From Calamus simplicifolius (taxonomy: Eukaryota > Streptophyta > Magnoliopsida > Arecales > Arecaceae): a stretch of DNA of 64,000 nucleotides. This document shows, piece by piece, positions 45,601 to 57,992 of the stretch. The translations under genes were made by a program, and so were the position numbers. The notes below the pieces were generated by a model, which had not been told where the DNA came from, did not search any database, and saw nothing but the letters and a program-made list of their open reading frames with translations. Each line of letters starts with the position of its first letter. The first letter of the stretch is position 1. The stretch lies in assembly GCA_900491605.1 (NCBI GenBank), contig UESW01004076.1, forward strand, positions 730,278 through 794,277, given 5' to 3'.

Positions 45601-48600
45601 CCTCATTCTCTTCAGCCTTCAATCGCTGATTTTTTCATCTTTATCCTGTCTTTATTCCCAACTATTGCTCGGTCCCTTTCAACCATGACGGATGCTACAT
45701 CTTCAACGTCAACACCTCAATTATCTTCAACTGTGAAGGAAATTGAGAAGCTTAAAAGACCTATTAGAAACTATTGAAAAACGGCAACCCATAGCAATCC
45801 TCAGCCGATGAATCAGGGTATGCGTTCATTGACACTTTTGGGTAAGGCCCTAATCTCTCTTGGATTAAATGCTCTAGGTAATGAGTTTAGGAATGCCTGG
45901 ATACTGGACTCCGATGCTACAGACCAGATGACCCATATTTCAAATAAATTTAAAACCTATAACCCCTATCCTAGCAATAAAAAGATTGTTGTTGCTAATG
46001 GTTTTATAACCACGGTAGCAAGAGTAAGAGATGTCCAAATTACCCTAGAATTGGTTCTTAAAAATGTTCTTCATGTCCCTCAATTATCCACAAATTTGAT
46101 CTTCATACAAAAGCTTACCAAAGATCTAAATGGTTGTGTTATATTCAATGCTTCCTATTGTGAATTTTGAGACCAGGTTTCGGGATGAAGGATTGGACTT
46201 GCTAAGGAGTATAATGGTATTTATTACTTAAATACATTAAGTCAACCAGAATTGAATAAATTTGCTTTATCTAACTCATCTTTCTCTTCCAATAAAGATG
46301 TCATTTGGTTACATCATAGGCGTTTAGGTCATGTGTCTTTTTCAGCATTGAAACTAATGTTTCCCTCTTTGTTTAAGGAATTTAATATTCAGTCATTTCA
46401 TTGTGATGTTTGTAAGTATGCGAAACACACTCGTGTATCATTTTCAATCAGTAATAAAAGATCTTCTTTTCCTTTTTCTTAATTCATAATGACATTTGGG
46501 GACCATCAACTATTCCAAACATCTCAGAATTTAAGTGGTTTGTCACGTTTATTAATGATTGTACAAGAGTCTCTTGGACATATTTACTCAAAAATAAATT
46601 TGATGTGAGCCATATTTTTCTTATCTTTCATACAATGATTCAAAATCAGTTTGGTACCAAAATAAAAACTTTCGCTCGGATAATGCTCGTGATTACTTTA
46701 ATCAGACCTTAGCTCCTTATTTTCAAAAAGGAATTGTACTTGAATCATCCTGTATCACCACTCCACAACAAAATGTAGCGCAAAGAAAAAACCGACATCT
46801 TCTTGAGTCCACTAGAGCCTTATTGTTTCAACAAAATGTACCAAAATCATATTAGGGAGAAGCTGTACTCACATCAGCTTATGTCATAAACAGAATTCCT
46901 TCTAAGGTCTTAGGGTTTCAAAGTCCATTAGAGGGCTTGTCTAAATTCTATCCTGACATACGATCCACCTTCAATCTTACTCCTTGGTTTTTTAATGTAC
47001 ATCTTTTGTTCATGTTCATAGTCATAACCAAAGAAAGTTAGATTCTCGAACTTTTAAGTGTGTCTTTGTAGGGTACTCCTCCACTCAAAAGGATTATAAA
47101 TGTTATCATCCACCCACTACGAAACTCTATCTCAGCTGATGTTACATTTGTTGAAAATAAACCCTATTTTTCACTCCTTATCTTTAGGAGGAGTTACCTA
47201 TACTTAAAGATAAGGAGTCAAATTTTTCACCACTAGAGGCATCCCTCCCACCTGAGTTGTCCAAATCTAAATATCAAGAGTCATTTCACAGTCTAAGGAG
47301 GTGGAAGAAAAAAGAAAAGGAGATAGTAAATTCTTTGACTCGTTCCGATTTGATCAAGTGTATGCAAGAAAAGAGATCCCATCATGACTATAAGGCAAGA
47401 ACAACCTTCTGAACCAAACTCTAGAAATAAGGTAACAATAAGTGAATCAAACCTGAATTCTACACCAAAAATAGATTATCTTCCTTCCGATCCTGAACCA
47501 CCATATTCTGAGCCTCCTAACCTTGATCAGGATCTACCTATTGCTGGGAGAAAAGGAACCCGAGAATGCACCAAAAGACCTCTACATCCATTATCTCACT
47601 TTGTATCTTTTGAGAGATTTTTTTCAAACCATCGAAGTTTCCTTACAACCTTAAACACAGATTCTATTTCTAACTCATTGTCTGAAGCATTATCAAAGAA
47701 AGAATAGAGACTTGCTATGAAGGCTGAAATGGATGCATTACAGAAGAATGAAAATTGGGAATTGATTGATTTACCTAAGGATAAGAGAGCAATGGGTTGT
47801 AAGTGAATGTTTGCAGTAAAATTTAAGGCAGATGGTTCCTAAAATGCTACAAGATGAGGCTAGTTGCAAAGGATATACTCAAACATATGGAGTAGACTAT
47901 TAAGAAATGTTTGCTCTAATAGCAAAGATGAATACAGTAAGAATTTTGTTGTCCTTAGCCGTTAACTTTGATTGAGAATTACAGCAGTATGATGTGAAGA
48001 ATGGCTTTTTTTCATGAAGAATTAGAAAAGAAGATCTATATGAACATTCCACCAGGGTTTAGTGCGGTTGATGAAAACAAAGTTTGTCGATTAAAAAAGA
48101 TGTTATATGGGTTGAAATAATCCCCGCATGCTTGGTTTGGATGGTTTGCCAAGGTGATGTTAGCCAATGGTTACAAACAAAGTCAAGAAAATCACACACT
48201 TTTCATCAAGCATTCAGTTTTAGGGGGAGTCACTATATTAATTATGTACGTGGATGACATTATAGTAACAAAAAACAATGAAGTAAAGAAGGAAGCCTTA
48301 AAGCAGCGTCTAGCCAATGAGTTTGAGATAAAAGATTTGAAAAGATTGAAGTATTCCTAAACATTGAAGTTGCTCGATCAAGATAGGGAATTTTCATTTC
48401 TCAACAGAAGTATGTTATTGACCTGCTCAAGGAAATAGGTATGATGGTTAGAAAACTAATTGGAACTCCTATTGAACATAATCATAAATTAAGCGAGGCC
48501 CTTGCAAATAAAGCAGTGGACAGAGAGATATATCAAAGGCTTGTTGGGAAACTCATCTATCTTATGCATACTAGGTTAGACATAGCCTATTCGATCAGTG

Positions 48601-51600
48601 TTATCAGTCAGTTTATGCAATATCCTATAGAAGTTCACCTACAGGCAGTCTACCAAGTTCTTCATTACTTAAAGGTACATCCATGAAAGAAAATTCTATT
48701 TAAGAAAGGATTTATAATTGATCTGGCAGTTTATACAGATGTGAATTTCGTAGGATCTCCAGTCAATAGGCGGTCAACGTCAGGCTATTGTATCTTTCTT
48801 GAAGAAAACTTAGTATCATGAAGGAACAAGAAACAGAATGTAGCAGCAAGGTCAAGTACAGAAACCGAATTCAGAGCTATGACAGCAGGAATATGTGAAT
48901 AACTGTGGATCAAAATTATTTTAAAGAACATAAAATTCAATGGAGCAGACCTATGAGAGTATACTATGATAACAAATCAGCCATAAGTATAGCTCATAAC
49001 CCAGTGCAATATTACCGAACAAAACACATAGAGATATATAGACACTTCATTAAAAAAAGTTAGATAGTTGACTAATTTGTACTCCGCATGTACCTATAGA
49101 AGTTCAGCTGGCAGATGTGATGACAAAAGGCTGTGTAACAACATATTTTATGAGAATATTAGTAAGCTGGGAATAGAAGACCTATATTCACCAGCTTGAG
49201 GGGGAGTGTAGGAAATCTCAGATGAGTAATCTTAGAAGGATTTTTAGGAAAATTTAGTAGAAAAAATCAGGATCAATAATCTAAAAAAAAATCAAAGTCA
49301 ATAATCTTTCTAAGTTTAATAAAGAAAATTAGGGTCAATAATCGTTTCAAGTTTAGTGGAGAAAATTAAGGTCAATAATCTTTTCAAGTTTAGTGAAGAA
49401 AATCAGGGTCAATAATCTTTTCAAGTTTAGTGAAAAAAAATCAGTGTCAATAATCTGAAGAAAATCAGGGTTAAAATCTATCCCTAAAGTTGAGGGAATT
49501 AGCTATAATTTTTTTTTCTTATTTAGTGTAACAGAAAGTTGTATATATAAATTAGAATGAATTGTAAATTTTTCATATAGAAATAATAAAATTCTCGAAC
49601 CTTTTTTCCTTAAATAATATAATATTATAACAGTAAATATTCTACTATAAAAGTTGTTATCTTTTAATAATATAATATCAAATTTAATTTTATATTCATC
49701 ATCACCAATATATTTAATATAACAACTTTTAATATAATATATAGTCACACCCTATGAAAATGAACTTTTAATATAATATGGTATTAAATTATAACATAAC
49801 ATAATATAATATGGAATTAATAGAATATTAAATTTAATGTTATAGTATTATAAAAAATTATATGACAACTTCCATTATAATATTATAACAATTATACTAA
49901 TATTAAAACTATTGCAATATTATAATATTATAATTGTTATAATATTATGATATTGTACTTAATGTTATAATTTAAATATTTTGATATTATAATATTATAA
50001 TTATAATATGAAAATCGTTATGTTTTAATGTTATAATATTAAAATTAACGTTATAGTCATCATTACCAAAAATAAAATATAACAATTTTCATTTAATATA
50101 ATAATAAATTATAACATAATATTACATAATAATTAATTTAATATTATAATATTATAAAATTTAATATTATAATTTTAAATCTCATAAGATAAAAGTGACC
50201 TAATTTTTCTACAAAACGAGATGCCCCGCATCTCATCTCTGACTCGATCAGCTTCTTAAAAAAATTATGAAGCTTTTAGTATTTTATTCATTTTTAAACA
50301 TTTTAAAATTTTAAAAGTTAAATCTTTATAATAATTAATCGATTTAAAATTGACCAAGACAAGACGGCTAAGATCAGTCTAAAATCTTTTTAAAATGAGA
50401 CATCTCAAACCTCAAATCATTGATTAATATAATTATGATATAAGTTATATTAATATCCCATGAATTATATAAAATTTATAATTCATTAATATTGGGACTT
50501 TAGTCATAAAATTTGAAAAATAGAATTTATTAACTTTTAAAATACTTTCTTTGCATAAGGATAGAAAAGTAAATTTATAATAAATATAATTCCATCCTTC
50601 CAATTTTACTGTGCATAACAAATACAAAAATGGAATTAACATTCCATTCTATGCTCAATTCCCCGCTCCAATCAATATGTTCATTCCATTCCTATCTTAA
50701 TCCCATTTCCGCCTCAATTTCATTGATGCCTTGATTTCATTCCTGCAACCAAATATTAGTGTATCTACTATTTTGTTGTATAGAGGGGGCACTAGGATAT
50801 CTTTCAAGACATCAGAATTGAGTTTTAGAAGTAATTTGATGGCTACTTATGCAGTGCTCCATGAGAATCCAAATTTTGCTCTTATAGTCTGTGGTCACTT
50901 TTTGTTACAAGAGGTTATTGATTGTGCCTTAAGATGGCGCTTACAATCATTTTACCATCTTACAAAAGGAGGTGGAAAAGAGAGCATTGATTTTACCAAC
51001 TCAACCCCAGTTGTGGATATAACTACTGCAATAGAATAGTTCGAAACAGTACAAGAAATCTGAAAATACATAATATCTGTTGTTACTTCAGTTCTCTACA
51101 TTGTAGCTCCACAGTCTAAGCCTCATCTTTATTCAACCTTTATATCATGTTTCTTACAGACTGCTTCCATATTTATAAATCATTCATACTAACTATTAAT
51201 GCAACCAAGTATTCTTTCAGCCTTGCAATTATTTTTTTTAAGCATTAGTAGCCCTTATTCATAATTGATATTATAAATGAACATTATCTCTTCCTAAACA
51301 AGAAGATAAGTTTAGTAAACAAAGAAAAGAAAAATAATAAAAAAATTTCAATTTCTTGAATGAAACATTATTTAGCACTACAACATAGACGTATTGAGGA
51401 AAAAAACTGCTTCCCACAAGGATTCAGTATTACATGCTATATTTTGAAAATTCTCTTACTCCACAACAAATTTCCTGCGTTCATACTTCTAGAGAACGAA
51501 GCCCAAGAGAAACAACATTAGTTGAAGGTTTGCATATAATTCTGCATATCACTGGGAATCTGAATCAGATCTTCCTTGAGAAGGAACATTAGAGAAGCAA

Positions 51601-54600
51601 ATGATCAACAAATTCACCCTTAGGCTATTTTTGCCCCTCAATATTACAAAAGAAATAAAAAATAAATTAATGGAGAAAAAATTAAGAAAGAAATTGGAAA
51701 TTTTCTTGTCCTGATTGGACTAAAAAAAACTGCAGAGGAAGTTATAAAGAATAGTTTAGATAGGGTTGAGTTATCCTGGTCCACGGTTTTTTCTATTATT
51801 TTCTCTCGTCAACTTTGAAAAGAAAATTTTAGATCCTTTGAGAGGAAATTTTGGCCCTCTATTTCCATCCATGACTTTTTTTTCCATTGCTAAACAAGGG
51901 AAAAGAAGATTCCCACTAACTAATTTTCTCTCATCACTCTCAACAACCAAAAGCACATAGAGAATATTACTTCCCCACATAGACTCGTTTAGAAGATCGA
52001 ATATGATTAATATGTTTTAATTATCCAAAGGAATGCGTCAATTCTGACAAGAGCTTTTGGATCATAAACTAGTTTATACGCCCCATTTTGGTGTTTTTTT
52101 TATATGCCCTATGACTGTACTTTTTTAAATACCACTAAACATTTTCCCTCTTCATCACAGCTCAGCTCTTGTCATACGTCCATTGATCGCCAACAGTTGC
52201 TGCATTTTCTTACATGCATCTCTCTTCCATCTGATATCCTCTCCAAGAATTGCTAGAGAATTTGCTTAACTGCAATTAGTATAACAGGTCTAGTAAGTAT
52301 CTTAAAATCCATGTTCCATTAAATTAATGTCTAGTTGACATATGGATGGTGAAGAAAAAGCTGGCATAAAAAGGGTGAAGAAATTACAAAAAATAGTTCT
52401 TGCATGGAGACTGAACCCCAACAAAATGTTGAAAAATGGTAAGATCTGATAACAAATACAATGGGCAAAAAGAGTAAGTTCCAACTACCAATTTGAAATG
52501 ACAGGAAGTCATATCACCATGCATATCTTGCAAGGGTTTTTCCTCCTATATTTAGTTAAGGAGTGTGGTCTGTTTGTTTACGAGCAAGCATTGGCCTTGT
52601 CATCACAAAGGATTAAAATGTTAATGAGATGGAGATGCAAGACTTTAATTATTTACTCATTCATGACAAAGCTATAAAGGAGATATAATAGGATGTTGAA
52701 GCTGATTGAGGGCCTGTTTGGATGTTGGAAAAATTATCAAGTTCATAACAGTTGATCAGAGAGAATTTCTGTTAAAAACAAAAGGACAGAGGAGCTACAT
52801 ACAGTGACATGGCTAGTCTAGTTCCCATCTAACCTGATTTTGAGGGAAAATTAACACTTTTCCAGAGAGATTTACCGATCCTTGAAAAACATGGATCTCT
52901 TGTGCCCATTTGTCCATCAAAATCACCCTCTTCTAACATTTCTAAATGACAAAAAGCCCTGCAAGAAGGTATAATGGCATGAGAAAGATCATTAGTTGTC
53001 CAGGCAGGCCCTTACAGTATTCTTGAAGAAGGCCTTAACATGGGCAACTTTGCTAGTCAATGCTATCAAGTACCAACTAGTGCCAACATTTTAAGAGAAG
53101 GGGAGCGAGGGGTCGATACAAAGTATTCTTTGCAAATTCTGTGCAGATGATACCTCATCCACTTTGTTACAAACTTAGAATTTGACAAAGATTTCAAAGG
53201 GCCTTTCAGTTTACTGGAGTTCCACAAGCAATTTGACCATAGTTCCATCTCAGCATCCCAGGAGGTTCTCAAGAGTCAAGATCACCCCTCCAGCCAAAAA
53301 GCAATAAAGTTAGCTAGTCATCTGAGAAATCCTCCTCTTATTGTCCTCACAAAGAGCTAGAGCCCCATTATATTTCTGCACTCATCTTTGATTTTATCAT
53401 TTTTCTTTACTATCACACAATATGATATTAAATGTACATGAAATCATTACCTACTTGATAAAATCTCAACACAAGATAGATAAGACATGCACTAGGGATG
53501 AAAATGGGGACGGAACCAAATATTCGCAGAGAACCACCTCGACGGGGATGGGTTTGAAGGGATTAAATGGACATAAAGGTGAGGATGGGACGAATTTTTG
53601 AAAATCTGTCAGGTTCAAGGATAGGGACTGGGGTCTCCATCTTTGAAACTATCCCCAAGAGTTGATCATATTCCCGAATGATAATAGAAGCAATTGTGCA
53701 AATTTGGATCTCCTATTGTACTCTAAATGTTGGGTTTAATTCTTAATTTGGATCTTTTAATATATGTTAAATGTCCATCAATTTATAATAGATTTTGGGC
53801 CTCAAATATTTTTCTTTAGTAATAGAATTGGGTCCAAAGTTGACAATCAATTCTGGAAAAGAAAAAACATAGGAATTAGGGATTCCGACGGAGATAGGGA
53901 AAAAAATCATTCCCCATTCAAGAATGGGAGGTGAAGGCAAGGACAAGGAAAATGTCCTCCACCCCATTGCCATCACTATTTTTGCACGATAACATACAAA
54001 TATTTAAAGGCCCAACTTGCTACCTTAGCACAAGAGTGTGTTGTTCTTAATAAACCATCAATTTGCATGTGCATGCAAAACTCATGAAAGTAGCACTCTT
54101 GCCAAAGTTAGCAATAAGAAAAGCAAGATTTACCTCAATTGTAATTATAAAGAAAAAAAGGAACATCCTATCAACAAGGACCAACATCATTATAGGGACC
54201 AACAGCAAGGGAAATGCTGCTTGCAGAAAAAGCTTAAATGCATAAAACGAGGCTAAGCATAAAAGAGAATTGGATAGGAAAATAAAGAGTTCAGAAGATT
54301 ATATGAAGGTCTGCAATGCTTCATTGATTAACCACTAGCAACATTACTGAAAGGCAAGGATAAAGAAACCATGCAATGCCAATTTGGTAGGGTTAGACCA
54401 TGTTTTCATAAAGATGAGAATAGCAACACAAGCATAAGCAACAAAAAATTGAAAATACAAACTTGAAACAAATGCATACACATGCCTGCTACATCACTTG
54501 GTAGATGTGATATATGAAAATGCAGTTATAAGGTCTCTTCATTACCTTTAACTACTATTACTCCATGAAAACACTGACATCAATCCATGTCTAAAAAGCA

Positions 54601-57600
54601 GCCAATATTTCTTCAGCATATCCATTTTGTTCAAGTCTCCCAATAAACAGCATTGCAACTAGGTTGCATTAAGATTTAAGAAGTGGACAATAATGACCTA
54701 ATTATTCAGCTTCTGTACGTAGGACTAACATAAGAATTACAAAGGGGATTACTTTAACTCAACTAAGAGCTATTTGTGTGATGAGAAAGAGAGGAGGGAG
54801 AGAGAATCAAATGGGAGATTCACTGAACTATAATTCCACAAAACTATAATGAAACAATTCATGTTAAAATTTAAACATGCAGGTAAATGAACAGTCTTCA
54901 TTTCCCACTGATTAATTATATATTTTTAAGCCTGAGTTACAGAATCAAGATTATCCCTATATCATGTTAGTTAACTGATATTAAAATTTACCTATGGAGA
55001 CATACTGTCTTCTTTTTTGTCATTGTTAAATTTCTTAGACAATGGTAGACACCATAACTCCATCATAAACTCAGACATACAATGATGATAAGCATATTAA
55101 TAAATGGCATTTAATAAATCTCTTTTCCAATTTGATAGGTCAAATGCCTATTATTTTTACTCAATGAAGGCAAAAACCTTTTTGATGACCAACTCCTCCA
55201 CTAATATATGGGTTACATCTACACATCAATGCCATCAAGTAACTTCCCTTACAATTAAGCCCTTTTTTTACCAAATTTGTTGAAGGAATTTGCCCAAGTG
55301 TTAAAAATTTAGTCAACTGGGATTGAAGTTACCAGATAGTAATGTGGAGCTTCTTGGCAAGGATGTTCACCCAACAAAACATAGAAAGGGCTTAGACCAA
55401 ATTTGCAGCACTGGTGCTCAAAGACTGATCATTGCAAACTGAACCTTTCTCCTATTTTGGATTCACAGTGATGATTTGATTTGTTGCCTTAGCTGAACCT
55501 GCAAAGATTCATTTCGTTACTTTGAGGGATCGTGGTAAAGTTGGAATTTTCGTGGATTGTCTTATGTGATATTATTCCCCTTTTTGATTATTAAAGTTGT
55601 TACAAAAGCATCTGAGGATCAATATTTTATCTATACAATCTTAATAAGTCAAGAATTTTAGGACCACAGATGTTAATTAATATTTATTTTTTGTGTCAGC
55701 ATTTCATTCAGACAATTGTCAGTGGAAAGATTACAGGTGGTATAATTTGCATTTCATTGTGGCACTCATCATTAATCATTTCTGACATAGTAATAATCAT
55801 TAGACCAAACAGAAAAGGTATATTGGCATATCTAGTTAGCATGATGGCACATAACTCTCAAGAAAAGTAGTGGTTTTTACCCCAATGACATTAAAAGAAA
55901 AATATCAGTTACAAATTCAATGATATCAATTTCAAAGAGTCATGAAAAAGTATAAAAGAAATGGAAGGCCTATTTTATGTATACCTATAAGGAAAAAATG
56001 CTAACTGAGCTAATGAATAACATATAGAATCAAAAACATGCTCTGATCTAGATGTTGGCAAAAGCAGGAACACAATTGCTTACCAAACTGAAGGAGGGGG
56101 AAAAAATGATACGGGCTAGAAATAAGAGATCCACCAATAGCAACAAATGCAAACGTGTTTCACAATTTATGCTGAAGAATGAAAATGAAATGGTCATTTT
56201 TGGACCCAACTAAATGGCCCCAACAACTTCTGTTCAAGAAATCACCTTGACAGTTTTAAAGCTTCTTCAGCAAAATTTCAAAAGTATATCAAGCCTAAAA
56301 GAGGCCATTACAGCTGGAACTGATTTGAACTTATTTTTGTGCATCCCTTTGTTTAAGTCATAATGCCAAAAGCCTCGTATAGATTGTCTTCTTCTTCTTC
56401 TTCTTTTTTCTTGAGTCAACAGAAACAAACTTACTTCTTGCAACATGACAGGCTGCCTAAAAGGATTTTCACTAGATAGAGCTTTCTTTGCAAATTTTCA
56501 GAAGCATTTGAATTTATTCAGATATTGTATTCCCCCTTCCCATTAATACATGGGTATATCTACACCCCCCCCCCCCCCCAAAAAAAAAAAAAAAAAAAAA
56601 TTCAAATAAACCAAGCAAATCTTCTAGACATGAAATTCAGAGAATCTGCTATTGATAATCTATTAAAAGGGAAAAGAAAAACAATGACCAATTAGAAATC
56701 AAGAAAATTCCTGACAAATATATATTCCCATCCCAAAACAAAATCAGACTAAATTCTTCTAATACTAATAAACAAAACTTGTAGGAAATTAAATCCACAT
56801 ATTCCACATTAAAAAAAATCCTTATGATTCCATAAGTTCATTCACCAACCCTAGCTATGTAATAACTCAAAAATTTCATTTTGTCCTGTAGTCCACAAAT
56901 AATAAAAAAAATGAATAATATTAAAGATTAAATCTTTAAATTTTGCTGACTTGAATGTCCTCATGTCGGATCAAATTATGCTCAGAACTTTTGTAACTTA
57001 AAGCTTCTTGCAACCACGTAATTTTACGAATCAAATTCTGATCACCAAGATTTGCATCATCATACAGCAAACAATCCAAACTCATCATATTATCTAAACA
57101 CAGTGAAAAGAAACTTGTGAGCTTTTCAACAAGGACAAAGCAAGAGATAAGACATCCTTTCCCAATTAATGAGAAAGGGTGAGAACATGCTAGCTTGTGT
57201 CCCTCCACAAGAGCACTCTCACATTCAAAACAAAATCAAATATTATCAACTTGACAAAGAGGCAATTATTGGTGAACTGAGAGGAAAATTCATATTTCAC
57301 ATAAGGACATGAACATATCACAAAATATAGTGGGTGCATAAAATTAAGACCTTAAAACACGCATCTTTTTCTATGTGTATTACAATCTTAGAGCAAACAA
57401 GGAACAAAAGATATCTTTCTTTCATATCTAGTGCATAAGGTGATTGATTCATTGCAGAGTGCAAACAGAATGGAAAAAAAAAAAAGGAGAATGAATGCTA
57501 AAATTTCTGACATAATTTTCCATACAAGATACTCGATTTTATTGCTCACTATTGACTGTGTAAATTCCTGAAGCATGATGTCCAGCAGAAGAGACTGAGA

Positions 57601-57981
57601 AGACGTCTTTGTGGCCTCTATTTGACCAACCCTAGAGCTCTATGCTTGTATTGAGCACATAACTGGCCATTCAAATATCAAAAATATTAACAGGACACTT
57701 ACAGTTCTTTCGGGTGAGCCAGGAGGACCATCAAGAATCTTAATACGAGTTCGTGACTCCTCACACATTCTTTTGATATGCTCTCCCTTGCGCCCAATGA
57801 TACCGCCTACTTTATAAGCAGGAACCAGTATACGAAAAACATTCTCTCCAGGCCACCCAGGCCACCTATTTTCACCCATTTTAGCTCCCAAATTATCGGC
57901 ATGCCCTTGTTTCTCACTGTCCGAGTTCCCGGTTGCTCCAGCGATGTCTTGCTCAGCAAAATTTTCCTCACTTGCATCCAT
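38123..57981 (-). CDS. FLK: KH-domain RNA-binding protein, FLK (flowering locus K) homologue
   Basis: Six coding exons: complement(join(38123-38320, 39854-40048, 40143-40403, 40502-40650, 42148-42394, 57703-57981)), 1329 nt, 442 aa. Every junction keeps frame. Three KH domains carry GxxG loops: GRKG (63-66), GKQG (155-158) and GTGG (329-332). Other FLK-type marks are [11 protein letters not shown] (39-49), FALQDDR-like [23 protein letters not shown], a Pro-rich linker (226-312), [14 protein letters not shown] and a Gly/Tyr/Ser-rich tail after NFMAEA. In Arabidopsis, FLK acts in the nucleus to lower FLC RNA and promote flowering; PEPPER and HEN4 are relatives. The start ATG at 57981 lies 12 nt after a 3' splice site. 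The first coding intron is 15.3 kb with a copia insertion, and the intron after 40502 begins GC rather than GT. An orthologous role is inferred from architecture only. Confidence 0.93.
38935..39270 (-). pseudogene. RTE-type LINE, 3' coding end (intronic)
   Basis: The minus-strand reading, in shifting frames, matches the well-known C-terminal end of plant RTE elements: [30 protein letters not shown]-like, GRGRPKLTW and RIHVADL-like blocks. Stops and frameshifts show it is dead. It lies in the last FLK intron in the same orientation as the gene. Confidence 0.65.
39300..39432 (+). mobile_element. RTE-type LINE 3'UTR fragment (intronic, + strand)
   Basis: CACAACCCTCCTTTATCCGG followed by GCTTGGGAC and GGCAGAGTTT is the typical 3' end of plant RTE LINEs. 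It is followed by a TA repeat. It faces the opposite way to the fragment at 38935-39270. Confidence 0.55.
39464..39655. mobile_element. Small MITE between TA repeats (intronic)
   Basis: Terminal inverted repeats ACTCGGTTACATTCAAATGT and, inverted, ACTTGGCTGCATTCGAATAT. 190 bp, flanked by (TA)n tracts at 39430-39462 and 39673-39697, so a TSD cannot be told from the repeat. Confidence 0.55.
39854..40048 (-). CDS. FLK: FLK exon, KH3
   Basis: Acceptor CTTGACAG and donor CAG|GTATAG. 65 codons, residues 313-377, containing [20 protein letters not shown] and ending QTARQLIQ, the complete third KH domain. Confidence 0.92.
40143..40403 (-). CDS. FLK: FLK exon, Pro-rich linker
   Basis: Acceptor CTTTACAG and donor CAG|GTAGGT. 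87 codons, residues 226-312: [20 protein letters not shown], a Pro/Tyr/Asn-rich linker, then [12 protein letters not shown]. Confidence 0.9.
40502..40650 (-). CDS. FLK: FLK exon, end of KH2; followed by a GC-AG intron
   Basis: The acceptor TTTCTGCAG precedes 40650. It encodes [20 protein letters not shown] through LFEIN (residues 176-225). The only donor that keeps frame with the next exon is AAAT|GCAAGT, a GC donor; the nearby GTTGTT would shift the frame. Confidence 0.88.
40651..42147. other. FLK intron, no inserted element recognised
   Basis: AT-rich intronic sequence with canonical GTATGA...CTGCAG ends on the minus strand. No repeat or ORF of note. Confidence 0.6.
42148..42394 (-). CDS. 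FLK: FLK exon, end of KH1 and KH2
   Basis: The acceptor is TTGTGAAG before 42394; the donor GTATGA follows CTT G. It encodes residues 94-175 ([20 protein letters not shown] ... [20 protein letters not shown]) and leaves phase 1. Confidence 0.9.
44671..44800. repeat. 66-bp tandem duplication
   Basis: Two copies, 44671-44734 and 44737-44800, of GATTCTAGCCTTGATTCACT...CCACATCCC, identical over 64 bp. It sits in the left part of a TTTGGCTGGGTGGAATCA-type MITE remnant. Confidence 0.9.
45154..45492 (+). repeat. 5' LTR of the copia element
   Basis: 339 bp, TGTAGGAAATC...TTTTCTTA. It ends TA rather than CA in both LTRs. It contains three to four 37-bp tandem units (TTTAGTGAAGAAAATCAGGG...). Confidence 0.9.
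45685..49196 (+). pseudogene. Copia gag-pol remnant
   Basis: Starts [20 protein letters not shown], then jumps to the protease region [13 protein letters not shown], where the catalytic DSG has become DSD. The pre-integrase zinc block follows (WLHHRRLGH ... CDVCKYAKH), then integrase fragments ([14 protein letters not shown] in shifted frames) and RT with IMYVDDIIV (about 48240). RNase H is marked by [12 protein letters not shown] near 48850. In-frame stops include those after IRNY, at 46168 and after SSFPFS, so no polyprotein is made. Confidence 0.88.
49207..49612 (+). repeat. 3' LTR of the copia element
   Basis: 406 bp, the same ends as the 5' LTR, longer by about one to two of the 37-bp units plus small indels. 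Numerous point differences from the 5' LTR indicate an old insertion. Confidence 0.9.
53493..53978. mobile_element. hAT-like MITE in the large FLK intron
   Basis: Ends TAGGGATGAAAATGGGGACGG and, inverted, TAGTGATGGCAATGGGGTGG. 486 bp. The flanks (ACATGCAC and TTTTTGCAC) are similar but do not give an exact 8-bp TSD. Confidence 0.5.
56563..56600. repeat. C-run/A-run simple repeat
   Basis: A run of C followed directly by about 20 A, within the large intron. Length may be unreliable in the assembly. Confidence 0.85.
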
Positions 57982-57992
57982 AATGTATGGCA
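57703..57992 (-). CDS. FLK: FLK exon with start codon and KH1
   Basis: The acceptor CTATTTCAG precedes 57992 and the donor GTAAGT follows 57703. It encodes residues 1-93: an acidic N-terminus, then [20 protein letters not shown] and [12 protein letters not shown] of KH1. The bases 57982-57992 are 5'UTR. The KH1 domain is completed by the next exon 15.3 kb away. Confidence 0.9.

Larger units (their letters stand above)
45154..49612 (+). mobile_element. Ty1/copia retrotransposon, complete ends, decayed coding
   Basis: LTRs at 45154-45492 and 49207-49612 with the perfect 5-bp TSD AATAA (45149-45153 and 49613-49617). The 5' LTR is followed by a decayed primer-binding site (TGATATCAAGTTCT, cf. 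TGGTATCAGAGC); the 3' LTR is preceded by the purine tract TTGAGGGGGAG. The domain order protease, integrase, RT, RNase H is that of copia. It is inserted antisense to the FLK-like gene. Most of gag is missing, and stops and frameshifts are frequent. Confidence 0.93.
42395..57702 (-). other. 15.3-kb FLK intron with nested transposons
   Basis: Begins GTAAGT after 57703 and ends GTGAAG before 42394. It contains a copia element (45154-49612) that appears to split an older MITE-like element (about 44630-50757). A hAT-like MITE lies at 53493-53978, and the rest is AT-rich unique sequence. ORFs within (for example 43057-43410 and 50731-51039) have no domain. Confidence 0.75.
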
